Assembly (NCBI RefSeq): GCF_000820165.1
Contig: NZ_CDDD01000094.1
Coordinates: 1-42,584 of the forward strand
Direction: 5' to 3'
DNA from: Aeromonas taiwanensis
GTDB taxonomy: Bacteria > Pseudomonadota > Gammaproteobacteria > Enterobacterales > Aeromonadaceae
Length of the DNA stretch: 42,584 nt
Shown in pieces: positions 12,558 through 20,259 of this stretch (position 1 is its first letter; every line of letters begins with the position of its first letter). A program made the position numbers and the translations under genes. The notes under the pieces are model-generated. The model searched no databases. It was not told the origin of the DNA and saw only the letters and a program-made list of their open reading frames with translations.

Positions 12558-13139
12558 TTACTTGAAAGCCCGCCCCTCCAGATAGTGCTTGCGGCAGAGC
12601 GACACATAGCGATCGTTGCCGCCGATCTCCACCTGCTCGCCATCACGCATCACCTGCCCTGCTTCATTGACGCGAGAGTTCATGTGGGCCTTGTTGCCGC
12701 ACCAGCAGATGCTTTTCAGCTCCTCGAACTTGTCGGCCAGGCAGAGCAGGTGGTAGGAGCCGGGGAAGAGTTCGCCACGAAAATCGGTCTTGAGGCCGTA
12801 GGCGATCACCGGGATGTCCTGCTCATCGACGATGCGGGCGAGCTGATAGACCTGTTCACGGGTCAGGAACTGCGCCTCGTCCACGATGAAGACATCGATG
12901 TGACGCTCGGCGTGACGCGCCTTGACCATCTCGAACAGATCGCAGGTGTCGCTGAACACTTCCACCCTCAGCTCCAGCCCTACCCTGGCACTGATGACCC
13001 CGAGCCCGAAACGATCGTCGATGGCCGGGGTCATGGCCAGCGGAACCATGCCGCGCTCCAGATAGTTGAAATGAGCCTGGATGAGCTGGGTCGATTTGCC
13101 TGAATTCATGGTGGCAAATTTGTAGTGCAGTGAAGCCAT
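12558..13139 (-). CDS. tdk: Thymidine kinase (type II)
   Basis: A 193-residue thymidine kinase that phosphorylates thymidine with ATP in pyrimidine salvage, in the cytoplasm. The P-loop is FATMNSGKST (residues 8-17). The catalytic glutamate is Glu88 in VDEAQF. A structural zinc site is formed by Cys145, Cys147, Cys182 and probably His185. The length is normal for the bacterial enzyme. ATG 13139 has a modest GGAAC upstream. It lies 85 bp after the stop of the transporter gene but behind that gene's terminator, so it probably has its own promoter. Confidence 0.96.
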   Translation of the reverse strand: MASLHYKFATMNSGKSTQLIQAHFNYLERGMVPLAMTPAIDDRFGLGVISARVGLELRVEVFSDTCDLFEMVKARHAERHIDVFIVDEAQFLTREQVYQLARIVDEQDIPVIAYGLKTDFRGELFPGSYHLLCLADKFEELKSICWCGNKAHMNSRVNEAGQVMRDGEQVEIGGNDRYVSLCRKHYLEGRAFK

Positions 13140-13189
13140 GATGGAGTTCCGAAAGGGGAATGATGGGGCGCATGCTAACGAAAGCCCCC

Positions 13190-13218
13190 GCCAAAACCAA
13201 GGGGCCCGAAGGCCCCTT
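13190..13218 (-). terminator. Terminator of the NhaC-family transporter gene
   Basis: Stem AAGGGGCC/GGCCCCTT with TTCG loop on the minus strand, followed by GGTTTTGG. It ends seven bases after the stop at 13225. Confidence 0.85.
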
Positions 13219-13224
13219 GTGCTC

Positions 13225-14805
13225 TTATGCGACGGCCAGCGCGCGATGCTGCCGGGTTTTGCGCAAATGGTAGCCAGAGAATATCAGGAACCAGAGCGCA
13301 CTGACGGTGAAGCCGGCCAGCACAGAATGCATCAGCCCCATCACCAGGTAGCCGAGGGCGGCACCGAAGGCGACAGCCAGCGCATAGGGAAGCTGCGTCA
13401 TCACGTGATCGATGTGATGGCAACCGGCGCCGGTGGCCGACAGTATGCTGGTGCTGGAGATGGGCGAGCTGTGATCGCCGAACACCGACCCCGCCAGCAC
13501 GGCCGCCAGCATGGGCAGCATCAGGGCCGCATCGCTGGCCGCTGCCATGTCGCCGGCAAGCGGCAGCATGATACCAAAGGTGCCCCAGCTGGTGCCGGTG
13601 GCAAACGCCATGGCGCAGGAGAGCACGAAGACCACGGCAGGCAGTACTTCGACGGGCAGGTTGCCGTTGGCCAGGGAAGCCAGGTACTTGCCGGTCTCCA
13701 CGTCGCGCACCACGGCGCCAATGGTCCAGGCAAACAGCAGGATGTTGATGGCCGGCAGCATGGCCATGATCCCCTGAGGCGCGGCCTTCATCCAGTTGCT
13801 GGCGCCCAGCTTCAGGCGCATGGCCAGGCCGATGGAGACCACCAGGCTGCACAGGGCGCCATAGACCAGGGAAGAACCCACATTGGTGTTCTCGAAGGAG
13901 CCGAGCACGCTGAACGGCAGCCCCTTGTCGGCCAGCACGGTGGCACCGGAGTCGATCATGAAATAGACGGTAGCCAAGGTCAGGGTCAGGATCGGCAGCA
14001 CCATGTCAATCATGCCGCCATTGCTCTCCTCCGGGCTCTCCATGTCCAGACCGATGGGGCGGCCCTTGGACTCATCCCACAGCTTGCCCTCCAGGGCCCA
14101 CTGCTCGTGCTGGCGCATGGGGCCGATATCGAGCTGGAAGGCGATCACCACCAGCACCATGATCAGGGTAAACACGGCATAGAGATTCATGGGGATCATC
14201 TCCACGAAGGCCGAGATGGGGCTCTGCTCGGTCAGACCGTGAGCCGCCATGATGCCCCCCACCAGGGCGATGATGTAGGCCCCCCAGGAGGAGATGGGCA
14301 TCAGCACGCAGACCGGTGCGGCGGTGGAGTCCAGCAGATAGGCCAGTTTGGCGCGGGAGATCTGGAAGCGATCGGTCACCGGACGACAGATGGCCCCCAC
14401 CGACAGGCTGTGGAAGAAGTCATCGATGAAGAAGGCAAACACCATCAGACCGGTGAGCGTCTTGGCCCCCTTGCGGGTCTTGGCGCGGCGCTCGGCCCAC
14501 TCTGCAAAGGCCCGGGTCGCCCCGGAGACGCTCATCAGGCTGATGAGGCCACCGAGCAGCAACATGAAGATGATCATGTTGACGTTGTCACGATTGAGCG
14601 CACCGTCGACCCAGAAGATCTTCAGCACTGTGTTCAGCATGTAATGGAGGGAGTCGAGAGGAGAAAACTGGTTCAGCAGCAGGCTGCCTGCGACTATGCC
14701 CACCCCCAGCGACACCAGGACGCGGCGGGTGATGATCGCCAAGGCGACGGCCAGCAAGGGGGGAACGACGGACCAACCGGAGTCGGCGAAGTGAACGATG
14801 TCCAT
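13225..14805 (-). CDS. NhaC-family transporter under lysine riboswitch, predicted lysine transporter
   Basis: A 526-residue inner-membrane protein with many hydrophobic segments and the family features FFIDDFFHSL, GTSWGTFGIMLPLA and SVFGDHSSPIS. By sequence it is a Na+/H+ antiporter of the NhaC superfamily. However, it sits directly behind a lysine riboswitch, and comparative genomics of lysine-regulated genes (the LysW proposal of Rodionov and colleagues) assigns such NhaC relatives to lysine transport. Substrate is therefore most likely lysine with sodium coupling; this is inference from regulation. ATG 14805 is preceded by AAAGAGA. Expression should fall when lysine is plentiful. The gene is followed at once by its own terminator, so it is a one-gene unit. 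Confidence 0.9.
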   Translation of the reverse strand: MDIVHFADSGWSVVPPLLAVALAIITRRVLVSLGVGIVAGSLLLNQFSPLDSLHYMLNTVLKIFWVDGALNRDNVNMIIFMLLLGGLISLMSVSGATRAFAEWAERRAKTRKGAKTLTGLMVFAFFIDDFFHSLSVGAICRPVTDRFQISRAKLAYLLDSTAAPVCVLMPISSWGAYIIALVGGIMAAHGLTEQSPISAFVEMIPMNLYAVFTLIMVLVVIAFQLDIGPMRQHEQWALEGKLWDESKGRPIGLDMESPEESNGGMIDMVLPILTLTLATVYFMIDSGATVLADKGLPFSVLGSFENTNVGSSLVYGALCSLVVSIGLAMRLKLGASNWMKAAPQGIMAMLPAINILLFAWTIGAVVRDVETGKYLASLANGNLPVEVLPAVVFVLSCAMAFATGTSWGTFGIMLPLAGDMAAASDAALMLPMLAAVLAGSVFGDHSSPISSTSILSATGAGCHHIDHVMTQLPYALAVAFGAALGYLVMGLMHSVLAGFTVSALWFLIFSGYHLRKTRQHRALAVA

Positions 14806-14851
14806 GATCTCTTTGCACCTAAAGACAACAGGTGGAGATCTACCGAGAGGA

Positions 14852-14894
14852 TCAAAGAAACAAAACCCATGGGGAGGTCATACTCCTCAGCCCC
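14852..14894 (-). terminator. Riboswitch expression platform (terminator hairpin)
   Basis: On the minus strand GGGGCT-GAGG pairs with CCTCCCC around an AGTATGA loop, and TTTTGTTTCTTT follows. It lies immediately after the aptamer, so lysine binding probably ends transcription before the transporter gene. A second small stem CACCT/AGGTG near the ribosome-binding site could add translational control. Confidence 0.65.
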
Positions 14895-14898
14895 TTCA

Positions 14899-15057
14899 GG
14901 TAGCGCTCCATAGTGGATGACTATGGCAGTCCTGCACCTATTAGATGCAGAACCAGCAACCCGGAATGATGGCCTGGTCACTTCGGCGCTGACTCCTTTC
15001 CTTGTGCATCATCGGCATCACCCTCCGCACAAGTAGTCATAGGCAGCGCGCCTCTAC
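14899..15057 (-). ncRNA. Lysine riboswitch aptamer
   Basis: The minus strand carries the L-box landmarks in order: GTAGAGGCGCG at the 5' side, CAAGGAAAGGAGTC, CAGCGCCGAAGTGACC, GGGTTGCTGG, GGACTGCCATAGTC, and a closing GGAGCGCTACC. The ends pair through GTAGnGGCGC and GCGCTACC. This is the five-helix lysine aptamer best known from B. subtilis lysC and also found before lysine transporter genes. It starts about 15 bases after a good promoter and is followed by a terminator hairpin and the NhaC-family gene. Confidence 0.93.
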
Positions 15058-15076
15058 TTAAAGGTATTCGCGGCAC

Positions 15077-15104
15077 ATTTTATCGAGCCACCGGGTGATA
15101 GCAA
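15077..15104 (-). promoter_or_regulatory. Promoter of the riboswitch transcript
   Basis: On the minus strand TTGCTA, 16 bases, TAAAAT. The predicted start falls just before the aptamer. Confidence 0.65.
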
Positions 15105-15301
15105 GTTTTTTGATTAAATTTCAAGGCAGCTATGGCAAAACAAGGGGAAATGGTAGTCAAATGGTTCGCCATCATGGCCATTGACGACATTTTTGTCTAT
15201 CAGGGGCTCTTTCGGAAATGAACACATCCAACAGGATAAATATATCTTCAAGAATATTTACGCTTCATAATTTATCAGCCTAATTAATTATTTCGGTAGA
15301 C

Positions 15302-15329
15302 TTGACTTGATGCCAAGCCCCCCTATAAA
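15302..15329 (+). promoter_or_regulatory. Promoter of the H-NS-family gene
   Basis: TTGACT, 16-base spacer, TATAAA. The expected start leaves a leader of about 45 bases. The upstream stretch 15105-15300 is AT-rich, as is common for hns promoters that H-NS itself binds; autoregulation is inference. Confidence 0.75.
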
Positions 15330-15381
15330 TTACCGAAAAACATCTTCCCCTCCATAATATTCTGCTCGCGTGGTAGCCAAT

Positions 15382-15786
15382 ATGAACGAGTTTTTGAAAG
15401 TACTGTTGAATATCCGTAGCCTGCGGGCAACTTGCCGTGAATTGACGCTGGAACAGCTGGAAGAGGGATTGGAGAAACTCTCCGCCGTGGTCGCTGAGCG
15501 TCAACAGGATGAATCTGCCGAACGCCAGGCCCGCGAAGAACATCAAAAGAAAATTGCCGAATACGCCGAAATGCTGAAAGCCGCGGGAATCGATCCGGCT
15601 GAATTGGTGACCACGGCCGCCATCGACAGCCCCAAGGCCAGCAAAGGCAAACGCGCCCCCCGTCCCGCCAAATATCGTTATCTCGATAATGGCGTGGAAA
15701 AGACCTGGACCGGCCAGGGTCGCATGCCCTCCGTCATTGCCAAGGCCGTGGCCGAAGGCAAGTCCGTGGAAGACTTTGCCATCTGA
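15382..15786 (+). CDS. hns: H-NS-family nucleoid-associated protein
   Basis: A 134-residue H-NS-like DNA-bridging silencer. The N-terminus [16 protein letters not shown] and the long charged coiled-coil segment up to about residue 70 form the oligomerisation domain. A lysine/arginine-rich linker follows. The C-terminal DNA-binding domain has [19 protein letters not shown], with the loop TGQGRMP in place of the E. coli TGQGRTP. The family start MNEFL argues for ATG 15382 over a GTG at 15370. It has its own promoter and terminator. It is probably the main chromosomal H-NS of the organism, but a paralogue cannot be excluded. Confidence 0.94.
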   Translation: MNEFLKVLLNIRSLRATCRELTLEQLEEGLEKLSAVVAERQQDESAERQAREEHQKKIAEYAEMLKAAGIDPAELVTTAAIDSPKASKGKRAPRPAKYRYLDNGVEKTWTGQGRMPSVIAKAVAEGKSVEDFAI

Positions 15787-15811
15787 GCGTGAATGCCCTT
15801 CCCCGCCAAAT

Positions 15812-15838
15812 AAAAAACCTCGCCAGGCGAGGTTTTTT
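15812..15838. terminator. Bidirectional terminator, hns / cobalamin adenosyltransferase
   Basis: AAAAAACCTCGCC and GGCGAGGTTTTTT pair perfectly around one base; in practice a CCAGG loop forms. It serves both converging genes. Confidence 0.93.
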
Positions 15839-15856
15839 ATTGCCAGAGTCTGCCCT

Positions 15857-16420
15857 TCAGCGCCGTTCGGCGGCCTTGACCCAGAGCACCTCAGGGATAG
15901 CTTGCGAGACCAGCAGATATCTGGCGACCGTGAAAAACCAGTCACTTAGCCGGTTAAGGTAAGGCAGAACCGCCGGGTTCACCCGCTCTTCCCGGCTCAG
16001 GCCAAGGAGCAGCCGCTCGCAACGGCGAGTCAGGGTACGCACCACGTGGGCCTGGGCCGCCGCCCGCGATCCGCTCGGCAAAATGAAATTGCGCAACACC
16101 GGCAGCTGGGCGCTGTAGGCATCGATCTGCTGCTCCAGTCTCTGGGTCCAGCTCTCGTTGACCTGCCAGAGGCTGGCCTCTTGCGCCTCGCTGGAAAAGG
16201 CCAGCTCGCCGCCCAGATCAAACAGCTCTTGCTGCAGCAATATCAGCTCGGCCAATAATACCGTCTCGTCGGCGGGTATTTCGGCCATCAAGAGTCCTAT
16301 CTGGGAATTCAGCTCGTCGATGGCACCATAAGTTTCCACACGTCGATCATCTTTGGCCAGGGAAGTGCCATCGGCCAGACGCGTGAGCCCCTTGTCACCC
16401 TGTCTCGTATATATTCTCAT
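15857..16420 (-). CDS. Cob(I)alamin adenosyltransferase, PduO type
   Basis: A 187-residue corrinoid adenosyltransferase that transfers the adenosyl group of ATP to cob(I)alamin to form coenzyme B12. N-terminal YTRQGDKGLTRL, then YGAIDELNSQIG, the signature LPSGSRAAAQAHVVRT with RRCERLL, and LNRLSDWFFTVARY are all in place for PduO-type enzymes. Its start overlaps the stop of the DUF3820 gene by four bases (ATGA), showing translational coupling. It is the last gene of the queE cluster and ends at a strong terminator. No other B12 gene is in the window, so it more likely supports a salvaged cofactor than full synthesis. Confidence 0.93.
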   Translation of the reverse strand: MRIYTRQGDKGLTRLADGTSLAKDDRRVETYGAIDELNSQIGLLMAEIPADETVLLAELILLQQELFDLGGELAFSSEAQEASLWQVNESWTQRLEQQIDAYSAQLPVLRNFILPSGSRAAAQAHVVRTLTRRCERLLLGLSREERVNPAVLPYLNRLSDWFFTVARYLLVSQAIPEVLWVKAAERR

Positions 16421-16647
16421 TCTGACATCCTGTTAATAATGGGAATAATCATGGACTCCAGCCCATTGAGTTTTATCTCGTAAGCCAGCGCCAATGACTG
16501 GCCAAGGGCGCCGGCAGGAAAGCCGCTGCGCGCCATCCATACCAGATAGGGTTCAGGAATATCGATGATGCGCCGCCCGCGATATTTCCCGTACGGCATC
16601 TTCTGCGTCAAGGTTAGCAATACCCTCTCATCACCGAGTCCGTCCAT
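16417..16647 (-). CDS. DUF3820 small protein
   Basis: A 76-residue protein. The core MPYGKYRGRRIIDIPEPYL-VWMARSGFP is the DUF3820 pattern (G-K-Y/F-x-G, then a D-x-P-x-x-Y-L-x-W segment). Some members are named putative quorum-sensing-regulated virulence factors, but no function is established. ATG 16647 begins one base after the queE stop, and the gene's own stop overlaps the next start by four bases. It is thus locked translationally between queE and the cobalamin adenosyltransferase gene. Confidence 0.85.
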   Translation of the reverse strand: MDGLGDERVLLTLTQKMPYGKYRGRRIIDIPEPYLVWMARSGFPAGALGQSLALAYEIKLNGLESMIIPIINRMSE

Positions 16648-16648
16648 A

Positions 16649-17320
16649 TCAATCGATATTCAGGTATTTATGGGTCTGGATGGAGAGCCGCCAGTTGCGG
16701 GCGATGCAGGTCGCCATCGCCAGCTCGGTGGCTCTGGGTTTCTGGCTGATGGGTTGCAGCGCGATCACCACATCCTCGCGCAGCCGGGCGCTCGCCAGCA
16801 GGGCGTCGAGCTCCTCGATGTGACGCTCCGTCGCTACCGGGTGCTTGATCTCGTTGGCCCGCTCCAGGGCCGACACCAGCACCGGCAACCCCCCTTTCAT
16901 GCCGATCTTGGGGGAGACGGTCACCCAGGTCTGTTCGTGGGTCAGGATCTCGCTGGTACCGCTGGTCTCGATCTGCACCTGGTAACCCGACGCCACCAGG
17001 GCCGACGAGAGCTCGTTCAGATCATAGAGGCAGGGCTCGCCACCAGTTAACACCACGTGGCGCGCCCGGTATCCCAGGGTATCGAAGCTGGCCAGGATGT
17101 CGTGGGTGCTCATCTTGCTCCAGCCATCGGATTCGTTGGATCTGTCCAGCACCTCACCACGCCCGACCTCACGGGCGGGATCCACCACCCAGGTATGGCG
17201 GGTGTCGCACCAGGGGCACCCCACCGGGCAGCCCTGCAGGCGAACGAAGATGGCGGGCAGGCCGGTGAAGACCCCCTCCCCCTGGATGGTCTGGAAGATC
17301 TCGTTGATTGGATAGTGCAT
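16649..17320 (-). CDS. queE: 7-carboxy-7-deazaguanine synthase QueE
   Basis: Radical SAM enzyme of 223 residues that makes 7-carboxy-7-deazaguanine in queuosine synthesis. The cluster-binding cysteines Cys31, Cys35 and Cys38 sit in GCPVGCPWCDT, the CxxxCxxC form seen in the enteric enzyme. I chose ATG 17320 because E. coli QueE begins MQYPIN and this one MHYPIN; a GTG at 17329 is the alternative. A perfect TATAAT lies at 17351-17356 on this strand, so the gene may have its own promoter in addition to readthrough from queC, 61 bp upstream. Confidence 0.95.
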   Translation of the reverse strand: MHYPINEIFQTIQGEGVFTGLPAIFVRLQGCPVGCPWCDTRHTWVVDPAREVGRGEVLDRSNESDGWSKMSTHDILASFDTLGYRARHVVLTGGEPCLYDLNELSSALVASGYQVQIETSGTSEILTHEQTWVTVSPKIGMKGGLPVLVSALERANEIKHPVATERHIEELDALLASARLREDVVIALQPISQKPRATELAMATCIARNWRLSIQTHKYLNID

Positions 17321-17350
17321 CTTGATCACGACTGGCTACAAAAGGCGCGG

Positions 17351-17356
17351 ATTATA
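17351..17356 (-). promoter_or_regulatory. Candidate -10 box before queE
   Basis: Perfect TATAAT on the minus strand, 30 bases before the queE start. The hexamer at a 17-base spacing is CTGTGC, a poor -35, so the promoter is uncertain. Confidence 0.45.
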
Positions 17357-17381
17357 CCCCAAAGCCCGGCGCGGCACAGGC

Positions 17382-18095
17382 TCAACTTCCGCTTTTCTCA
17401 CCGAGCCCGGTTTTCTCGTACAACCGGGCCGCAATGGCTGCCCGGTCGGCCAGATAGAGGTCTAGCCCCCGTCGGCGCAGCTCGCAGGCAGGACAAGCCC
17501 CGCAGCCATCCCCCTGGATGCCGTTATAGCAGGTCAGGGTCTGGTGGCGCACGGTATCCAGGTGACCGTAGTGATCCGCCAGTGCCCAGGTCTCGGCCTT
17601 GTCGAGCCACATCAGGGGGGTCTCGAAGCGAATGGCGCGATCCAGCCCCAGGGAGACCGCCTGATTGAGCGCCTTGACGAACTCGTCGCGGCAATCGGGA
17701 TAGCCGGAGAAATCGGTCTCGCACACCCCGGTGATCACCGCCTCGGCGCCCACCTGATAGGCGTAAATGGAGGCCAGGGTCAGGAACAGGATGTTGCGCC
17801 CCGGTACGAAGGTATTGGGCAGGCCGTTGTCCTGCAGCTCACCGCTCACCGGGATATCGTCCCGGGTCAGGGCCGAGATGGCGAGCTCCCCCAGCATGGT
17901 GACGTCCATAACCTTGTGGGCGGCAATGCCAAGCGCCCCGGTCAGCCGGCGCGCGGTTTCTATCTCCGCCCGGTGGCGCTGGCCATAGTCGAAGGTGATG
18001 GCGTGCACTTCGTCATAAAGAGCCAGAGCCTGCACCAGACAGGTGGTGCTGTCCTGTCCTCCACTGAATACCACGACGGCTTTTTTCACTTTCAT
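17382..18095 (-). CDS. queC: 7-cyano-7-deazaguanine synthase QueC
   Basis: A 237-residue ATP-dependent enzyme that turns 7-carboxy-7-deazaguanine into preQ0, the step after QueE. The PP-loop motif SGGQDST is at residues 11-17. The C-terminal zinc site has four cysteines in [19 protein letters not shown] 18095 is preceded by AGAGGAG; the open frame continues upstream but the family start is [13 protein letters not shown]. It follows the DTW-domain gene by 16 bp and precedes queE, so the cluster joins two tRNA modification routes. Confidence 0.95.
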   Translation of the reverse strand: MKVKKAVVVFSGGQDSTTCLVQALALYDEVHAITFDYGQRHRAEIETARRLTGALGIAAHKVMDVTMLGELAISALTRDDIPVSGELQDNGLPNTFVPGRNILFLTLASIYAYQVGAEAVITGVCETDFSGYPDCRDEFVKALNQAVSLGLDRAIRFETPLMWLDKAETWALADHYGHLDTVRHQTLTCYNGIQGDGCGACPACELRRRGLDLYLADRAAIAARLYEKTGLGEKSGS

Positions 18096-18111
18096 CACTC
18101 CTCTGGGCAGT

Positions 18112-18738
18112 TCAACGGCGACGACCCTGTGCAAAGTCATGCCACTGCCGGTTCAAATGGGTAAAAAGGGTCATCAGAGGGGCGAAGCGCTCAGGCTCGC
18201 CCTCCCATTGGGATAACAGATGGTAGCCCGCCTCCAGGGTCGACAAGGCGCCGGGAAACGGCTTTTTGCGAATGGAATATTGCCCGGCAAGCTCGCCGAG
18301 CGTGATCCGCGGCAGCCCGAGCAGGGCCGGCGAGCTGTGCAGCATGCGGTATGCCTTGCGCCAGGTGCCATCTAGCAGAATGAAGTGCGCCCTCGCCTCT
18401 CCCCCATCAGCACGGCGTGCGAGGTGCGACCTCGCCTGTGCCGGAGTCATCGCATCCTCATCAGGCCACAGCAGATAGCACTGTACTTTGGGGTCGGCCA
18501 GCAGGGCATTGAGCGCCTCGTCGCCGGAGAAATCCTCACCCACGTGGATGCGGACATCGGTGAGAGACGCAGCAAGCAGCGCGGCCGTCCCCTTGGGGTG
18601 TCCCACCTCGCCGGGGTGTTGCAGGATGTGGAGCGGTGCGAGATGAGGTACCCGTCGGATATAATCGCACAGGCACGCTTTGAGGGCTCGGGTGCAGCGT
18701 GTACAGTATCGGCTCTCTTTGTCGTTGGGCTGTTTCAT
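18112..18738 (-). CDS. DTW-domain tRNA-uridine aminocarboxypropyltransferase family
   Basis: About 208 residues. N-terminal cysteines at 12, 15, 22 and 24 (YCTRCTR and CLCD) form a probable zinc site. The signature is [12 protein letters not shown], a DxTW motif with Asp123 and Trp126, as in E. coli TapT, which makes acp3U in tRNA. This protein is likely the same activity or a paralogue with another target position. The start at ATG 18738 shares bases with the ATG of the divergent rhombosortase gene (CATG at 18736-18739). A longer form starting at ATG 18771 is possible and would overlap that gene more. Ribosome-binding sites on both sides are weak. Confidence 0.88.
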   Translation of the reverse strand: MKQPNDKESRYCTRCTRALKACLCDYIRRVPHLAPLHILQHPGEVGHPKGTAALLAASLTDVRIHVGEDFSGDEALNALLADPKVQCYLLWPDEDAMTPAQARSHLARRADGGEARAHFILLDGTWRKAYRMLHSSPALLGLPRITLGELAGQYSIRKKPFPGALSTLEAGYHLLSQWEGEPERFAPLMTLFTHLNRQWHDFAQGRRR

Positions 18739-19315
18739 GTTGTCTGAAAAATCGGGTCTGCTCTGGGTCATCGCGCTTTCGCTCGTCACTGCCTTGCTCT
18801 TCTTCACCGTGCCGAACCATCAACTCGCCTTCGAACGCGACCTGATCGCCCAGGGCGAAGGGTGGCGCATCATAACAGGCAATCTGGCCCACACCAATGG
18901 ATGGCACCTGCTGCTCAACCTCTGCGGGCTCGCGGTACTCTACAGCCTGTTTCAGGAGTATCTGACAGGGTGGCGCCTGCCCGTGCTGCTGCTCTTGCTC
19001 GGCACCGCCGTCGGGCTCGGGATCTGGTGGTGGTGCCCGCAAACCCTGTGGTACATGGGCCTCTCCGGCCTGCTTCACGGCCTGTTCGTATGGGGGGCCA
19101 TGCAGGATATTCGCTACCGTCGTCACTCCGGATGGCTCATGCTGCTGGGTATCGTCATCAAGCTGGGTGTGGATTTCTACAGCGCAGGAGAGAGCCCGGT
19201 TTCCGCCCTCATCGGGGCCAGGGTGCATATCGAATCGCACCTCATCGGGTCCGGCGCTGGTCTGCTCCTCGGCCTCTTCCCCATCAGCCTGGGTGCCCAG
19301 GTCAGCAAGACCTGA
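18737..19315 (+). CDS. rrtA: Rhombosortase
   Basis: A 192-residue rhomboid-family intramembrane serine protease of the rhombosortase subgroup. The signature GEGWRIITGNLAHTNGWH precedes NLCGL; the catalytic Ser110 is in GLSG and the catalytic His168 in HLIGSGAG. About six membrane segments are visible. Rhombosortases cut the C-terminal GlyGly-CTERM sorting tails of exported proteins. None of the proteins in this window shows such a tail, so its substrates lie elsewhere. ATG 18737 overlaps the divergent DTW gene start; an upstream start at 18680 would run through that gene. Confidence 0.9.
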   Translation: MLSEKSGLLWVIALSLVTALLFFTVPNHQLAFERDLIAQGEGWRIITGNLAHTNGWHLLLNLCGLAVLYSLFQEYLTGWRLPVLLLLLGTAVGLGIWWWCPQTLWYMGLSGLLHGLFVWGAMQDIRYRRHSGWLMLLGIVIKLGVDFYSAGESPVSALIGARVHIESHLIGSGAGLLLGLFPISLGAQVSKT

Positions 19316-19354
19316 GCCCGTCCACCGGGCAGCCGTCAGCCATTCCCCAAAATG

Positions 19355-19385
19355 CAACAGGCCGGATCTGGGATCCGGCCTGTTG
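19355..19385. terminator. Bidirectional terminator, rrtA / pyrF
   Basis: Perfect 14-bp inverted repeat CAACAGGCCGGATC/GATCCGGCCTGTTG with TGG loop, between two converging genes. The T-run is short on both sides. Confidence 0.75.
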
Positions 19386-19409
19386 TGTTATCGAGCGAGG
19401 CTCAGTCCG

Positions 19410-20108
19410 TTAGCGGTTCAGCTCGGCGTTGATCGCCCCCAGCACGGCAGCAGGCTCCCCTGACTGGGTAATGGGGCGCCCGATGACCAGGTAGTCGGCA
19501 CCCGCCTCCACCGCTGCCAGCGGTGTCATGACGCGGCGCTGATCCCCGGCGGCGGATCCGCTTGGACGAATGCCCGGGGTCACCAGCTTGAACTCGGCCC
19601 CGAGCAGAGCCTTCAGCTCGCGAGCCTCCTCGGCGGAGCAGACCACGCCATCCAGTCCCGCCGCCTTGGCGAGGGTGGCCAGACGGATCACCTGCTCGGC
19701 CGGGGTCACATCCAGCCCCAGAGGCGCCATGTCGGACTGCTCCATGCTGGTCAGCACCGTCACCCCGATGAGCAGGGGGGCCTTGTCGCCGTATGGCAGC
19801 AGCGCCTCCTTGGCGGCACGCATCATCCGCTCGCCGCCGCTGGCGTGGACATTCACCATCCAGACGCCAAGTTCAGCGCTTGCCGCCACCGCCTTGGCCA
19901 CCGTGTTGGGGATGTCGTGGAATTTCAGATCCAGGAAGACGTCGAACCCCTTGGCCACCAGCTGGCGGACGAACTGGGGGCCAAACAGGGTAAACATCTC
20001 CTTGCCTACCTTGAGGCGGCACTGGGCCGGGGAGATCTGCTCGATGAAGGCGAAGGCGTCGGCTTCGTGCTGATAATCCAGCGCAACCAGTACTTTGGGG
20101 TCTTGCAT
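19410..20108 (-). CDS. pyrF: Orotidine 5'-phosphate decarboxylase
   Basis: A 232-residue enzyme that decarboxylates OMP to UMP, the last step of pyrimidine nucleotide synthesis. The catalytic Asp-Lys-Asp set is in [13 protein letters not shown], and the phosphate-binding end has [11 protein letters not shown]. It lies 151 bp after lapB on the same strand, the order lapA-lapB-pyrF known from E. coli. ATG 20108 has AGGAAG upstream. Confidence 0.97.
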   Translation of the reverse strand: MQDPKVLVALDYQHEADAFAFIEQISPAQCRLKVGKEMFTLFGPQFVRQLVAKGFDVFLDLKFHDIPNTVAKAVAASAELGVWMVNVHASGGERMMRAAKEALLPYGDKAPLLIGVTVLTSMEQSDMAPLGLDVTPAEQVIRLATLAKAAGLDGVVCSAEEARELKALLGAEFKLVTPGIRPSGSAAGDQRRVMTPLAAVEAGADYLVIGRPITQSGEPAAVLGAINAELNR

Positions 20109-20259
20109 GTCACTTCCTATGGGTTGTTATGCCACATCCAGGGGCAGCCGGACCGCAGACCGGGTGCACACTGGCATCTGAATTACTTGGGTGTCCTTGG
20201 CCGCCAGGGTGGGCAGCGCACCTGTCCCACATGGGGGCTGACGTCTTATCTGCTGGCGC

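Noticed and set aside
13138..14913. 591-codon plus-strand open frame over the NhaC-family gene
   Set aside because: Low-complexity His, Gln, Gly-rich product opposite a well-conserved membrane protein whose riboswitch lies on the minus strand.
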